This document shows, piece after piece, positions 6,569-14,381 of a stretch of 18,080 bases of DNA. A program made the translations under genes and the position numbers. The stretch comes from Puniceicoccales bacterium. Its GTDB lineage: Bacteria; Verrucomicrobiota; Verrucomicrobiia; Opitutales; UBA953. How positions within the stretch are numbered: the first letter of the stretch is position 1; each line of letters begins with the position of its first letter. The stretch covers positions 1 to 18,080 of the forward strand of contig JAITXH010000049.1 in NCBI GenBank assembly GCA_031284845.1, written 5' to 3'. A model generated the notes under the pieces. It was given only the letters and a program-made list of their open reading frames with translations, was not told where the DNA came from and did no database searches.

Positions 6569-8315
6569 GGGCGTTCTTTTCTTTTAATTTCAGCGCCTGC
6601 CGCAACAAATCTTCGTTCAGACGGACGCGGAGAAGGACGCCTGGCCTCAAGCCGAGAAAGTCTTCGTGGTATTTTTCACGGAGCCGTGGAGCGACTGCCG
6701 CTTCTGTCTGCTCGTCGGTGATGACTACCGGGGCATCGAGCGCGTCATCGGTCGTCGTCGGCCCTCCTCGCCAGAAGCCCACCTTGCCCACCCAACGCCG
6801 CGCATACCACGGCAAGGGCCAATATTCTGTGAGGTGAACGCGCAAAAGCAGGGGATACTCTTTGGACAGCGGCTCAAGTTGCTCCAGCCAGCCGGTAAGC
6901 CGTTTCACATCGCCTGTGGCGTGGACATAGGCCAAGGGATTGCGCTCATCGGCGGCGAATCGGCGCGAAAGAAACTTTGCGGCATTCCACTGAAACACAC
7001 CGGCGGCAAGCAGTGCGGCGGAAAAAAATATACCGGGCACCCAAAAGCACTGCCTCTGTTTCAGCCCACCCGAATCTGCGGCTCCCGCTGCATCCGGTGC
7101 GGCACAAGCCCGCCCTGTCACCCATCGCCACAAAGCTGCAACACCAAGCCCGGAAGCCATCCACAACGGCGGCAGCACGCCCAGCATCAACCACGGCGTC
7201 TTGTAAGCGATGGATGAATACAAGAAAAACAAGGTGACGCCCGACACCAGAAAGAACACTGCAAGACGCCGCGTTTGCCCACTCCACGCGCTGCGCACCG
7301 GCAGCATTGCCAATGCCAGCAGGCTTCCCAATCCGGCAAGTATCTCGCGTGTTCCCGTCAGGCCGCCCAATCCGATGCTGCGGGCGAAGCGCTCAAGGCC
7401 CAACGCGACGAGCACGTCACGCGCGACGGGTTTTATGTCAAAAAGCAGAGGGAAATACCATGCGAACGGCTTGTCATGCGGGCCTCCCGAAGTTTTGTTG
7501 ATGTAGTTGGTGTAAGTCATGACGGAATCAACGACCCCGGCGGGATTTTTCCCGAATGAAGAAAAAAATGCTTCTGCCACCAATACTGCGGCTCCGGCGA
7601 ACACCGCGGGATACTGCCAGCCGATTCCCTTTGCCGTCTCCCGCCACCCGTGCCGCGCCGCCCGGAATTCTCCGGCAAACGCCACGCCTGCGCCCGCAGC
7701 CGCCGCAGCCGCCATCAGCACCCATGTCTCTTTGGACGCCACCGCTACGCCAAGCATCGCGCCCGCTGCCACCGCCAGTGCCCACTTTGTTTTTGCGGAA
7801 TCGTTCCCATCGGATGCGAGTCGCCAGAGCAGAGGCACAGCCACCCAGAATGAAGCGACGAACAGCGTCTCCTGCACAAAATAGCGTGCGTAATACACCG
7901 CCAGCGGCGAAGTCGCCCCCAGCAGCACCGCCACGCCCGCCGCGGCGACACATACGCCGCAACGCCGCCACAACAACGGAGCGGCGACGAGCACAAGGCC
8001 AAACACCGCCGGGATGATCCGCAATACTGTGGCGGACAGTTCCCCAAATGAGTTTTGCCCGGCCAGTTTGCACACGAGTGCGGCCAGATAATACATTACC
8101 GGCCCATGGTGTTCCACCGGATCGTAGTGGTATCCTTCACCGGAAAGCAGTCTGGAAAGCGTGTATGCCTGCTCGGATTCATCGGCGTGGAGCGGTTTAT
8201 CGCCCAGTGAACCTAAGCGCAACCAAAGCACTGCGGCAAAAGCTGCGACAAGCACAAGCGGAAGCAGCAGGCGGAGAGGCGATTTGGTGAATGCGGACAA
8301 TTTCTCATTTAACAT
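6561..8315 (-). CDS. TIGR03663-type membrane glycosyltransferase (Agl23-like, GT39/GT-C fold)
   Basis: This is a 584-aa polytopic inner-membrane protein with roughly ten hydrophobic segments and a soluble C-terminal part. After the first helix comes LGDKPLHADESEQAY, whose acidic residues match the catalytic loop of GT-C enzymes, then HHGPVMYYLAAL. Near the C-terminus, LTEYWPLPWYARRWVG is a stretch I associate with the TIGR03663 family, named after archaeal Agl23 (flippase activity-associated). Such enzymes usually take sugars from polyprenyl-phosphate carriers on the outer face of the membrane; the acceptor here is unknown. I chose the ATG at 8315 over the TTG at 8327. It is the first gene of a minus-strand run (with apbE, the unknown gene, pgsA and pgpA) and overlaps apbE by 8 bases. 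It is divergent from ddl across a 265-base spacer. Confidence 0.85.
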   Translation of the reverse strand: MLNEKLSAFTKSPLRLLLPLVLVAAFAAVLWLRLGSLGDKPLHADESEQAYTLSRLLSGEGYHYDPVEHHGPVMYYLAALVCKLAGQNSFGELSATVLRIIPAVFGLVLVAAPLLWRRCGVCVAAAGVAVLLGATSPLAVYYARYFVQETLFVASFWVAVPLLWRLASDGNDSAKTKWALAVAAGAMLGVAVASKETWVLMAAAAAAGAGVAFAGEFRAARHGWRETAKGIGWQYPAVFAGAAVLVAEAFFSSFGKNPAGVVDSVMTYTNYINKTSGGPHDKPFAWYFPLLFDIKPVARDVLVALGLERFARSIGLGGLTGTREILAGLGSLLALAMLPVRSAWSGQTRRLAVFFLVSGVTLFFLYSSIAYKTPWLMLGVLPPLWMASGLGVAALWRWVTGRACAAPDAAGAADSGGLKQRQCFWVPGIFFSAALLAAGVFQWNAAKFLSRRFAADERNPLAYVHATGDVKRLTGWLEQLEPLSKEYPLLLRVHLTEYWPLPWYARRWVGKVGFWRGGPTTTDDALDAPVVITDEQTEAAVAPRLREKYHEDFLGLRPGVLLRVRLNEDLLRQALKLKEKNAHE

Positions 8316-8352
8316 GTGTGCTATCAAAACATCCCATCCTGCGTTTTGTTTG

Positions 8353-8390
8353 AATTAAAAATTAAAAATTAAAAATTAAAAATCAAAAAC
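8353..8390. repeat. heptamer tandem repeat, (AATTAAA)4 plus a variant copy
   Basis: Four exact copies of AATTAAA occupy 8353-8380. A fifth with one change (AATCAAA) follows at 8381-8387, then AAC. The tract is nearly pure A/T in a GC-rich chromosome and lies in the divergent spacer, 38 bases upstream of the Agl23-like start codon and about 190 upstream of ddl. Such tracts can bend or melt DNA, or act as an UP-element-like sequence, and can vary in copy number by slippage. Which of these applies here is not shown. Confidence 0.9.
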
Positions 8391-8492
8391 AATTGGAAAT
8401 CATAGAGTAATAGCGATTTTACTTCCAGCGTTACAAAGTGCCAACGGGAAATCTCCAGGTGGCATCCCTCTCAAAGCATCGGGCAAATCCTC

Positions 8493-8520
8493 CGCGTTTC
8501 TTATGAAATATGCGGGTTAA
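8493..8520 (+). promoter_or_regulatory. palindromic upstream element, ddl copy
   Basis: The element reads CG-TTTC-N4-GAAA-TA-T-GCGGGTTAA, with TTTC/GAAA as an inner dyad and CCGC/GCGG as an outer one (8492-8515). It aligns without gaps to 14857-14884 upstream of scpA: 22 of 28 positions agree, and four of the six differences fall in the four-base centre. It ends 60 bases before the ddl ATG. A weak promoter-like pair lies just downstream (TTGCGC at 8523, TCTTAT at 8546, spacing 17). Shared arms with a diverged centre suggest a protein-binding site. The binding factor is unknown. Confidence 0.5.
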
Positions 8521-8580
8521 GATTGCGCCCGTGCCTATGGCGCTCTCTTATCCCAGTTCCTCTTTTTGTTTCACATTTTC

Positions 8581-9516
8581 ATGTCCACTACACCACCATC
8601 CATCGCCGTTCTTTGCGGCGCAGTATCTCCTGAGCGGGAGGTCTCCCTGCGCTCAGGCAAAGCCTGCGCCAATGCGCTGTTGGAACTGTTCCCCGATCTG
8701 TCTTTTCATGTGCTCGACGAAAACGCTCTTCCCGCATTTCTCGATCCGGCGAGGGAAATCGTGTTCCCGGTCATTCATGGTGATTACGGCGAAGATGGCG
8801 GCGTGCAGCACGATTTGGAGTCCCGCGGGTTCGCCTATGTGGGGTGCGATGAGGCAGCCAGCCGGGTGTGCATGAATAAAGTGGCTACCAAGGAAAAACT
8901 GCACGCAACGGGGGTTCCCGTGGCACCCGGGGCAGCATTCTCCGCCGCAGAAAAGCCGGATGCCGCTGCGCTCGCCCGTGCGCTGGCATCAGAAGATATC
9001 GTGCTCAAACCAGCGGATAAGGGCAGCAGTGTCGGTCTGCGTTTCGCACGCGGTGCTGCCGACATCAAAGCGGCGCTGGCAGAGATTACCGCAGGAAATT
9101 GGATGGCCGAGCCGCGCATCACCGGGCGCGAGATGACGATTGGCCTCCTCGACGGAGCGCCGATGGGCATCGTGGAAATCGTGCCCAGGGCAGGGCACTA
9201 CGATTACACAAACAAATACACCGCGGGCGCGACTGAGTATCTTTTCCCCGCTGCTGTGCCGGCTGCGATTGCGGCGACAATAGGGGAATCCGCCGCTCGA
9301 GCGTTTGCCGCCTGCGGGTGCCGCGATTTCGCCCGGGCGGATTTCATCCTTCGGGAGGACGGCAGCTTCATTTTCCTCGAGATTAACACCATGCCTGGCT
9401 TAACGGCCACGAGCCTTCTGCCCAAGAGCGCGAGTTGCATCGGGCTGGATTTCCCGGCGCTATGCGGGCGCATGCTCGCTCCTGCGCTGAGGCGTTTCAA
9501 AGAACGTCGCCTTTGA
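8581..9516 (+). CDS. ddl: D-alanine-D-alanine ligase
   Basis: Ddl joins two D-alanines with ATP to make the dipeptide at the end of the peptidoglycan stem, in the cytoplasm. From the ATG at 8581 the protein is 311 aa, the usual length for the DdlB type; the frame also permits a TTG at 8566. ATP-grasp motifs occur in order: GAVSPEREVSLRSG near residue 13, FPVIHGDYGEDGGVQ near 61, LKPADKGSSVGL, the Tyr-Lys loop (TNKYTAGATEY), and near the C-terminus FLEINTMPGLTATSLLPKSA with the magnesium-binding Glu and Asn. No Shine-Dalgarno sequence is visible; the leader is pyrimidine-rich. ftsQ follows after 32 bases. ddl-ftsQ-ftsA is a standard segment of the division and cell-wall cluster, so it is probably one operon. 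Confidence 0.95.
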   Translation: MSTTPPSIAVLCGAVSPEREVSLRSGKACANALLELFPDLSFHVLDENALPAFLDPAREIVFPVIHGDYGEDGGVQHDLESRGFAYVGCDEAASRVCMNKVATKEKLHATGVPVAPGAAFSAAEKPDAAALARALASEDIVLKPADKGSSVGLRFARGAADIKAALAEITAGNWMAEPRITGREMTIGLLDGAPMGIVEIVPRAGHYDYTNKYTAGATEYLFPAAVPAAIAATIGESAARAFAACGCRDFARADFILREDGSFIFLEINTMPGLTATSLLPKSASCIGLDFPALCGRMLAPALRRFKERRL

Positions 9517-9548
9517 CGGCACATGCGATAAGCAGCACACCAAGTCCA

Positions 9549-10532
9549 ATGGCACGAAAAACCTCAAATGACGATAAAGGCTGGCGGACGCTCGTTCCGT
9601 CCAGCGCCGCCGCGCCGACTTCCACGCATTCCGGCAAGCGCCGTTTTTGGCGTTGGTTCAAGCTGGCCCTCCTGCTCGCCGGCGGTGGCGCAGTGGTGGC
9701 GCTGGGGGCGCTCGCATGGCAGGAGTTATCCCCGTCGCGCACCGGCGTCATCTTGCGTTCTGCGGTGCGTTTTGATACCAATGAGCAGCTTACGAAAGAG
9801 TGGTTTCTCGAATTTTCGGGCCTCACAGCCAACATTTCCCGCGCCAGCATATTCGACATTGATGAAAAGCTGCGCAGCGTCGGGCAGATTAAAAAAGTGC
9901 GCATAAACCGCCATCTCACCGATGACGGTATAGACGTAAAAGTCGAAGAGCGCACCCCTGTGTTGCGCATGGATGCACGCCTTCCGAATGGTTCCATTGA
10001 GGTGCGCGCCATTGCCGCCGATGGCGTCATTTATAAAGGCATCAACTATGGCCCGCTGGTCTTTCGCAATCTGCCGTTGTTGACCGATGCCCGCCCGGTG
10101 AAACAGGAAAACGGGCGTTTCCAAATCGTGCCGGGCATGGATGCGGTGGCGCGGCTTCTCCAATTGGCCCGCCGGAACAATCCCGATCTTTACCAGGAAT
10201 GGGAGAGCGTCTCCGTGCGCGAATTCCGCAACGGCGATGCAGGGGCGCCCGGTGCCTGCATTCGCATCCGCATGAGAGAGAGCCGTATGCCTCCAGTGGA
10301 TAGGCCCCGCATCCGCGAAGTGATCTTTTCCGCCAATGCGAAGGACTTCGAAGACGAATATTTGCGCTTTTATGCCAACACGCAGGTGCGTGCCCTTGTC
10401 GGCACTGCGCTTCGCAAGATGGACATCGCACATTTTCCGCTCTACGACTGGTATCTGTGCCTCGAAAACAAAACGGATCAGAAGAACCCCCAAAAAGAAC
10501 CCCGGTTGATTCCGGTAAGGACCGGTGACTGA
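9549..10532 (+). CDS. ftsQ: FtsQ-like cell division protein
   Basis: FtsQ is a bitopic inner-membrane divisome protein that links early cytoplasmic factors to septal wall synthesis. From the ATG at 9549 the protein is 327 aa; the open frame extends upstream into ddl, but that part looks like out-of-frame ddl. It has a basic, Ser-rich cytoplasmic tail of about 36 residues, one transmembrane helix (KLALLLAGGGAVVALGALAW, about 38-57) and a periplasmic region. The segment at about 75-125 (helix, ASIFDIDEKLRSVGQIKKVR, then ...VKVEERTPVLRM) has the layout of a POTRA domain. FtsQ sequences diverge quickly, so the call rests on this layout and on its place between ddl and ftsA. ftsA starts 30 bases downstream. 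Confidence 0.87.
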   Translation: MARKTSNDDKGWRTLVPSSAAAPTSTHSGKRRFWRWFKLALLLAGGGAVVALGALAWQELSPSRTGVILRSAVRFDTNEQLTKEWFLEFSGLTANISRASIFDIDEKLRSVGQIKKVRINRHLTDDGIDVKVEERTPVLRMDARLPNGSIEVRAIAADGVIYKGINYGPLVFRNLPLLTDARPVKQENGRFQIVPGMDAVARLLQLARRNNPDLYQEWESVSVREFRNGDAGAPGACIRIRMRESRMPPVDRPRIREVIFSANAKDFEDEYLRFYANTQVRALVGTALRKMDIAHFPLYDWYLCLENKTDQKNPQKEPRLIPVRTGD

Positions 10533-10562
10533 TGCCTACGGCACACGGACTGGATCACGCAC

Positions 10563-11795
10563 ATGTCTTCATCAAACATTATAGCAGCCACAGATATCGG
10601 AACCAGCAAGACGGTGGTTCTCATCGCTCAACTTCAAGCAGGACGTCCGCTGGAAATCATCGGCTTTGGCGAGGTGTCCTCGCAGGGGATGCGCAAGGGG
10701 GCCATTACCAGCTTGAAAGACCTGACCTCGGCTGTCCACGCAGCGCTTGCCGCCGCAGAAAAGACGGCGGGAGTTGAGTTGCGCTCTACTTATGTTTCTC
10801 TCAGCGGCGCACATCTCGGCGGGCAATCGTGCCGGGGCGTCGTCACACTCTCCGCCGCGAACAAGAAACGTGTGGACGCCGCCGACATCAAGCGTGCCCA
10901 GGAGGAAGCGCGGCGTGCGGAGTTATCCAACGGGCGCGTGTTCGTGCATTACAGCCGCCAGCCATTTCTTCTCGATGGCGAGGAATGCCAAAAGCCGGAA
11001 GGCATGACGGGTGGCAGACTCGAGGCCTGCTATTGGGCTGTGGACGCCGATGCCAACCATGTGCGCAATCTTCTTCAGGTGCCCGGTGGCTACTCGCTCC
11101 ATGTTGACGACCTGATAGCGTCCAGCATGGCGTCCGGGAGCATTGTGGTGGCGGATTCTCTGAAGCAGCACGGCGTCCTCGTGGTGGACATCGGCGCGGG
11201 CACGACAGACTACGTGCTTTACCAGCGCGGCTATGTCGTCTGCACGGGAGTCTTGCCCATCGGGGGCCAACATATCACCAATGACCTTTGCCTCGGCCTG
11301 CGCGTGAATCCGCCGCATGCCGAAAAGATCAAGCAGGAGTTCGGCTCGGCGGTCTTGCAGGAGGCAGATGCCAATCATACCATTTGGCTCTATGGGGACA
11401 AGACGGTGGGCGACCGCAAATTTTTCGTGAAGTCCATTAACCAAATCATCAGTGCCCGCGTAGATGAGACATTCGGTTTCCTGAGGCGGCGCATTGAGCG
11501 CTACACCACACTCGACAAGGTGGCTGCGGGCGTGGTGCTCACCGGAGGCTCTGCGTGTCTGCGCGACATTGAGCGCGCCGCTGCGCAGGCGCTGGGCATG
11601 GATGCCCGCCCCGGCGAATTTCCGGAGTGGGTGTTGAAGAATCTGGCCAAGCCGCAATACAGCGCCGCGCTTGGGTTGCTCCATTTCGGACGATCTGAAC
11701 GCTTGCGGCCCGTCGCTGTCGCATCCAAGCCCGGCTTGTTTGGCACATTCGGGCGCTGGCTTGGTTTCGGGCCAAACACTGGAAACAGACGCTAA
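10563..11795 (+). CDS. ftsA: cell division protein FtsA
   Basis: FtsA is an actin-like ATPase that tethers FtsZ filaments to the inner membrane and recruits later divisome proteins. The product is 410 aa. Phosphate-binding motifs are AATDIGTSKTVVLIA near residue 8 and VLVVDIGAGTTDYVLY near 205, with an adenosine-type motif AAGVVLTGGSACL near 319. The SHS2/1C region lies at about 85-165. The C-terminal end, KPGLFGTFGRWLGF, is an amphipathic helix of the kind that anchors FtsA in the membrane, so the protein looks complete. ftsZ, the usual next gene, is not here: after 68 non-coding bases proB begins. No Shine-Dalgarno site is evident before the ATG at 10563. Confidence 0.95.
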   Translation: MSSSNIIAATDIGTSKTVVLIAQLQAGRPLEIIGFGEVSSQGMRKGAITSLKDLTSAVHAALAAAEKTAGVELRSTYVSLSGAHLGGQSCRGVVTLSAANKKRVDAADIKRAQEEARRAELSNGRVFVHYSRQPFLLDGEECQKPEGMTGGRLEACYWAVDADANHVRNLLQVPGGYSLHVDDLIASSMASGSIVVADSLKQHGVLVVDIGAGTTDYVLYQRGYVVCTGVLPIGGQHITNDLCLGLRVNPPHAEKIKQEFGSAVLQEADANHTIWLYGDKTVGDRKFFVKSINQIISARVDETFGFLRRRIERYTTLDKVAAGVVLTGGSACLRDIERAAAQALGMDARPGEFPEWVLKNLAKPQYSAALGLLHFGRSERLRPVAVASKPGLFGTFGRWLGFGPNTGNRR

Positions 11796-11863
11796 CTCTC
11801 CCGCATTTTGATGGAAAATTCCACTTCCCGGAGAACGTTTCCCGTCTTAGTAAAAAAACGCTT

Positions 11864-12679
11864 ATGAAAAAAAACCGTTGGGTTGTAAAACTGGGCACCG
11901 GCTTGCTCACTCAGGGGAGTGGCGAAATTGACAGCCGCCAGATCGGCGCAATCGTCGCGCAAGTCGCGGCGTTGATGCGCTCGGGTATTGAAGTCGTGCT
12001 CGTCTCTTCCGGCGCTATTTCCGCTGGCATGACGGCGATGAACTTGCAGCAACGCCCGCGCACGACCACCGGCCTGCAAGCCTGCGCCACCATTGGGCAA
12101 ATCGAGCTGATGAGCGGATACCAGCACCACCTGATCACGCACAATCTGCTGGGGGCGCAATTGCTGCTCACTCATGCCAACCTCGACAGCCGCTCCTGCT
12201 GCTTTAACGCTTCGCGCACCTTGGAATACCTCCTTTCCCAAAAGCGCTTCCTTCCGATAATCAATGAGAACGATGCCATTGCCAGCGAGGAAATCAAAGT
12301 GGGCGACAATGACCGCCTCTCCGCCTATGTCGCCACACTCATTGATGCAGAAAAGCTCGTTATCCTGTCGTCCATTGACGGCCTGCTGACGACCCTCGAC
12401 GGCACCGGCAAAGTCATCCCGCTGGTCACGGAAATAGACGACGCACTGCGGGCATTGGCGACGGGGACTACGAGCCAGCGCAATGTGGGCGGTATGGCGA
12501 CAAAACTGATCGCAGCGGAAATCGCAGCGGAAGTCGGCACGGAGACCATCATCGCAAACGGGCGCAAAGAGGGCATTCTTTTGGGCATTGCGGAAAAAAA
12601 ATTCACAGGGACGACATTCAAACTGAAAAAGCAAAATCGGGGCGAATTGAAACAAAACGGCCTTGCTGCTGTAGTGTAA
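11864..12679 (+). CDS. proB: glutamate 5-kinase, short form without PUA domain
   Basis: ProB phosphorylates glutamate to gamma-glutamyl phosphate, the first step of proline synthesis, in the cytoplasm. The 271-aa protein is an amino-acid-kinase fold: VVKLGTGLLT near residue 7, VVLVSSGAISAGM near 44, the glutamate/nucleotide region PIINENDAIASEEIKVGDND near 128, and GGMATKLIAAEIAAE near 209. It stops at about 270 residues and so lacks the C-terminal PUA domain of the roughly 370-residue enzymes; shorter ProB proteins are known in several bacteria. The usual partner proA is not adjacent. A GT2 gene follows after 3 bases. The 68-base gap after ftsA has no obvious terminator, so read-through from the division genes is possible. 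Confidence 0.93.
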   Translation: MKKNRWVVKLGTGLLTQGSGEIDSRQIGAIVAQVAALMRSGIEVVLVSSGAISAGMTAMNLQQRPRTTTGLQACATIGQIELMSGYQHHLITHNLLGAQLLLTHANLDSRSCCFNASRTLEYLLSQKRFLPIINENDAIASEEIKVGDNDRLSAYVATLIDAEKLVILSSIDGLLTTLDGTGKVIPLVTEIDDALRALATGTTSQRNVGGMATKLIAAEIAAEVGTETIIANGRKEGILLGIAEKKFTGTTFKLKKQNRGELKQNGLAAVV

Positions 12680-12682
12680 CTA

Positions 12683-13420
12683 GTGTCCCCGTTGCGTATA
12701 GAACTCACCATCCCCTGCCACAATGAAGCCCACCGGCTGGTGGCGGGTTTCACAGAGCTGGCCGTCTGGTTGCACGGGCATCAGCAATACGACTTCAGCC
12801 TCGTGCTGGCAGATAACGGTTCCTCCGACGGCACGCTTGAAATCGCACGCCGCTTGGCCGAAGAATCGCCTGTGCCGTGCCGCGTGCGCCGCCTCGATAC
12901 CGCAGGATTAGCCCTCGCGCTGCGCGATTCATGGGACTCCAGTTCCGCAGACATCGTTGGCTATTGCGATACCGACATGGCGACAGATCTTGACCACCTC
13001 GAAGATGTCATAGCCGCATTTGCCGACAGCCGCGTCGTTGCCGTGAACGGGTCGCGCTGGTTGCCCGCTTCCCATGTGTATAACCGCAAGTCAAGGCTGC
13101 GCCGCTTGCTCTCCTGGGGCCTGCGTGCGAGCATCCGCCTGATGTCGGGGATACGCGCCACGGATATTGCCTGCGGCTTTAAATTTTTCCGGCGCGAGTG
13201 GTATGCCGCGCATCAGGCCCGGTTATTTTCCCGGCAATTTTTTCTGGGAGGCGAGCTGCTCTCTTATGCCGAGCGCGAATATCCCGGGACCGGCGTAGTC
13301 GAGATTCCCGTGCGGTGGCACGACCAACCCGGCTCGCGCGTCAATCTCAAGCGCGCTGTCTGGGCCTATTGGAAAGGCGTCGCCAAACTGCATCTCGCCC
13401 GGTTCAGGCACAAGGGCTGA
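12683..13420 (+). CDS. GT2 family glycosyltransferase, dolichyl/polyprenyl-phosphate sugar synthase-like
   Basis: The protein is 245 aa from a GTG start at 12683, three bases after the proB stop, so the two are probably translated together. The GT-A fold is seen in IELTIPCHNEAHRLVAGF at the N-terminus, LADNGSSDGTLEIARRL near residue 43, and YCDTDMATDLDHL near 94, whose DTD is the metal- and nucleotide-sugar-binding DxD. Later, ATDIACGFKFFRREWY resembles the acceptor-side motif of dolichyl-phosphate mannose/glucose synthases. No transmembrane helix follows the catalytic domain, as in short DPM1-type enzymes, so it is probably cytoplasmic and peripheral to the membrane. Donor and acceptor are not known. 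It could feed a polyprenyl-phosphate sugar to a GT-C enzyme such as the Agl23-like one upstream, which is only inference. It converges on prmB with 10 bases between stops. Confidence 0.88.
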   Translation: MSPLRIELTIPCHNEAHRLVAGFTELAVWLHGHQQYDFSLVLADNGSSDGTLEIARRLAEESPVPCRVRRLDTAGLALALRDSWDSSSADIVGYCDTDMATDLDHLEDVIAAFADSRVVAVNGSRWLPASHVYNRKSRLRRLLSWGLRASIRLMSGIRATDIACGFKFFRREWYAAHQARLFSRQFFLGGELLSYAEREYPGTGVVEIPVRWHDQPGSRVNLKRAVWAYWKGVAKLHLARFRHKG

Positions 13421-13430
13421 GCTTGCGGCG

Positions 13431-14381
13431 TCAGGCTTTTCGGGGGCGTTTCCCCGGAGTTCGCTTTTTGAGCGAAGTGGCTTGGATAAGTGCCACGCAG
13501 TCCGTTTCGTCGAGCGTAGGCAGCCAATGGATTTCCAATGCCGGAAATTCCTTTTCCAGTGCCTCGCGCAGGCCACCCGTTTCGATTAAAAGAATTCCGT
13601 TGGGGGCGAGTCGCTCAGCCGCTTGCGGAATCAGTTTGCGGATGACATCAAGGCCATCGGCACCTGAAGTCAGCGCGGCTTGCGGTTCGTGGCGGAATTC
13701 TTCCGGAAGCGTCTTCAGGACGGACTCCGGCTCGTAGGGTGGATTACATACGATGACATCATACCCGGTGCCGTCCGGCACCCCCACAAGGACATCGGCA
13801 TGGTGCAGGGTGATGCGTTCCCCAAGGTGGTAATCGGCGACATTGAGCGCGGCCACTTCCAGCGCGGCGCTGGAGTTGTCGGTGGCGTCAATGTGCGCAT
13901 TGGGACAGGCGTGCGCGAGCAGGATGGCCAGGCACCCCGAGCCAGTGCAGACATCGGCGGCACGGGCGACCTCTTCGAGGCCGGGGACCCACTGGCTCAA
14001 TTGCTCCGGGATGATTTCCAAAAAGTAGGACCGCGGGACGATGACGCGCTTGTCCACGCGGAAAGAAAATTCGCCCAGCCAAGCCTCTCCGGTGATATAG
14101 GCGGCGGGTTCATGCCCGAGGGCTCGCCGCTCCAGCACCTTTTTGACTTCGCGGATTTCGCCGGGGAGCAAACGTGCGTCGAGGAAGGTTTCCAGCCCTT
14201 CGCGCGGGAGGTGGAGCGTGTGCTGGAGCAGCCACACTGCCTCATCAAATGCTGTCGTGGCCCCTTGTCCGAAAAATAACTTTTCCCGGCGGAAAAGGCT
14301 CACTGCATAACGCAACCAGTCCCGCAATGTGAGCAGGCCGGCGGTATCATCGGGTTGAGGCAGCCTCTGCGCGATTGTCAC
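13431..14381 (-). CDS. prmB: ribosomal protein L3 glutamine methyltransferase PrmB (HemK family)
   Basis: PrmB methylates a glutamine of ribosomal protein L3 using SAM. The 316-aa product has the N-terminal helical part typical of PrmB (LTLRDWLRYAVSLFRREKLF, then FGQGATTAFDEAVWLLQHTL) and YITGEAWLGEFSFRVDKRVI with VPRSYF after it. The methyltransferase domain follows, with SAM motif DVCTGSGCLAILLA near residue 144 and the catalytic NPPY near 213. The wording around these motifs fits PrmB better than the release-factor enzyme PrmC. The start is the GTG at 14381, whose GTGA overlaps the stop of the preceding unknown gene by four bases, indicating coupled translation. The basic C-terminal tail (KKRTPGKRPRKA) could contact rRNA. 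Confidence 0.9.
   Translation of the reverse strand: MTIAQRLPQPDDTAGLLTLRDWLRYAVSLFRREKLFFGQGATTAFDEAVWLLQHTLHLPREGLETFLDARLLPGEIREVKKVLERRALGHEPAAYITGEAWLGEFSFRVDKRVIVPRSYFLEIIPEQLSQWVPGLEEVARAADVCTGSGCLAILLAHACPNAHIDATDNSSAALEVAALNVADYHLGERITLHHADVLVGVPDGTGYDVIVCNPPYEPESVLKTLPEEFRHEPQAALTSGADGLDVIRKLIPQAAERLAPNGILLIETGGLREALEKEFPALEIHWLPTLDETDCVALIQATSLKKRTPGKRPRKA

Noticed and set aside
8353..8390. CRISPR-like array
   Set aside because: The repeats are 7 bases long and directly adjacent, with no spacers and no cas genes nearby.
11796..11863. Remnant of ftsZ between ftsA and proB
   Set aside because: The 68 bases encode nothing resembling FtsZ in any frame I read.
13421..13430. Possible terminator between the convergent GT2 gene and prmB
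   Set aside because: Only 10 bases separate the stop codons, and no hairpin is visible in or around them.
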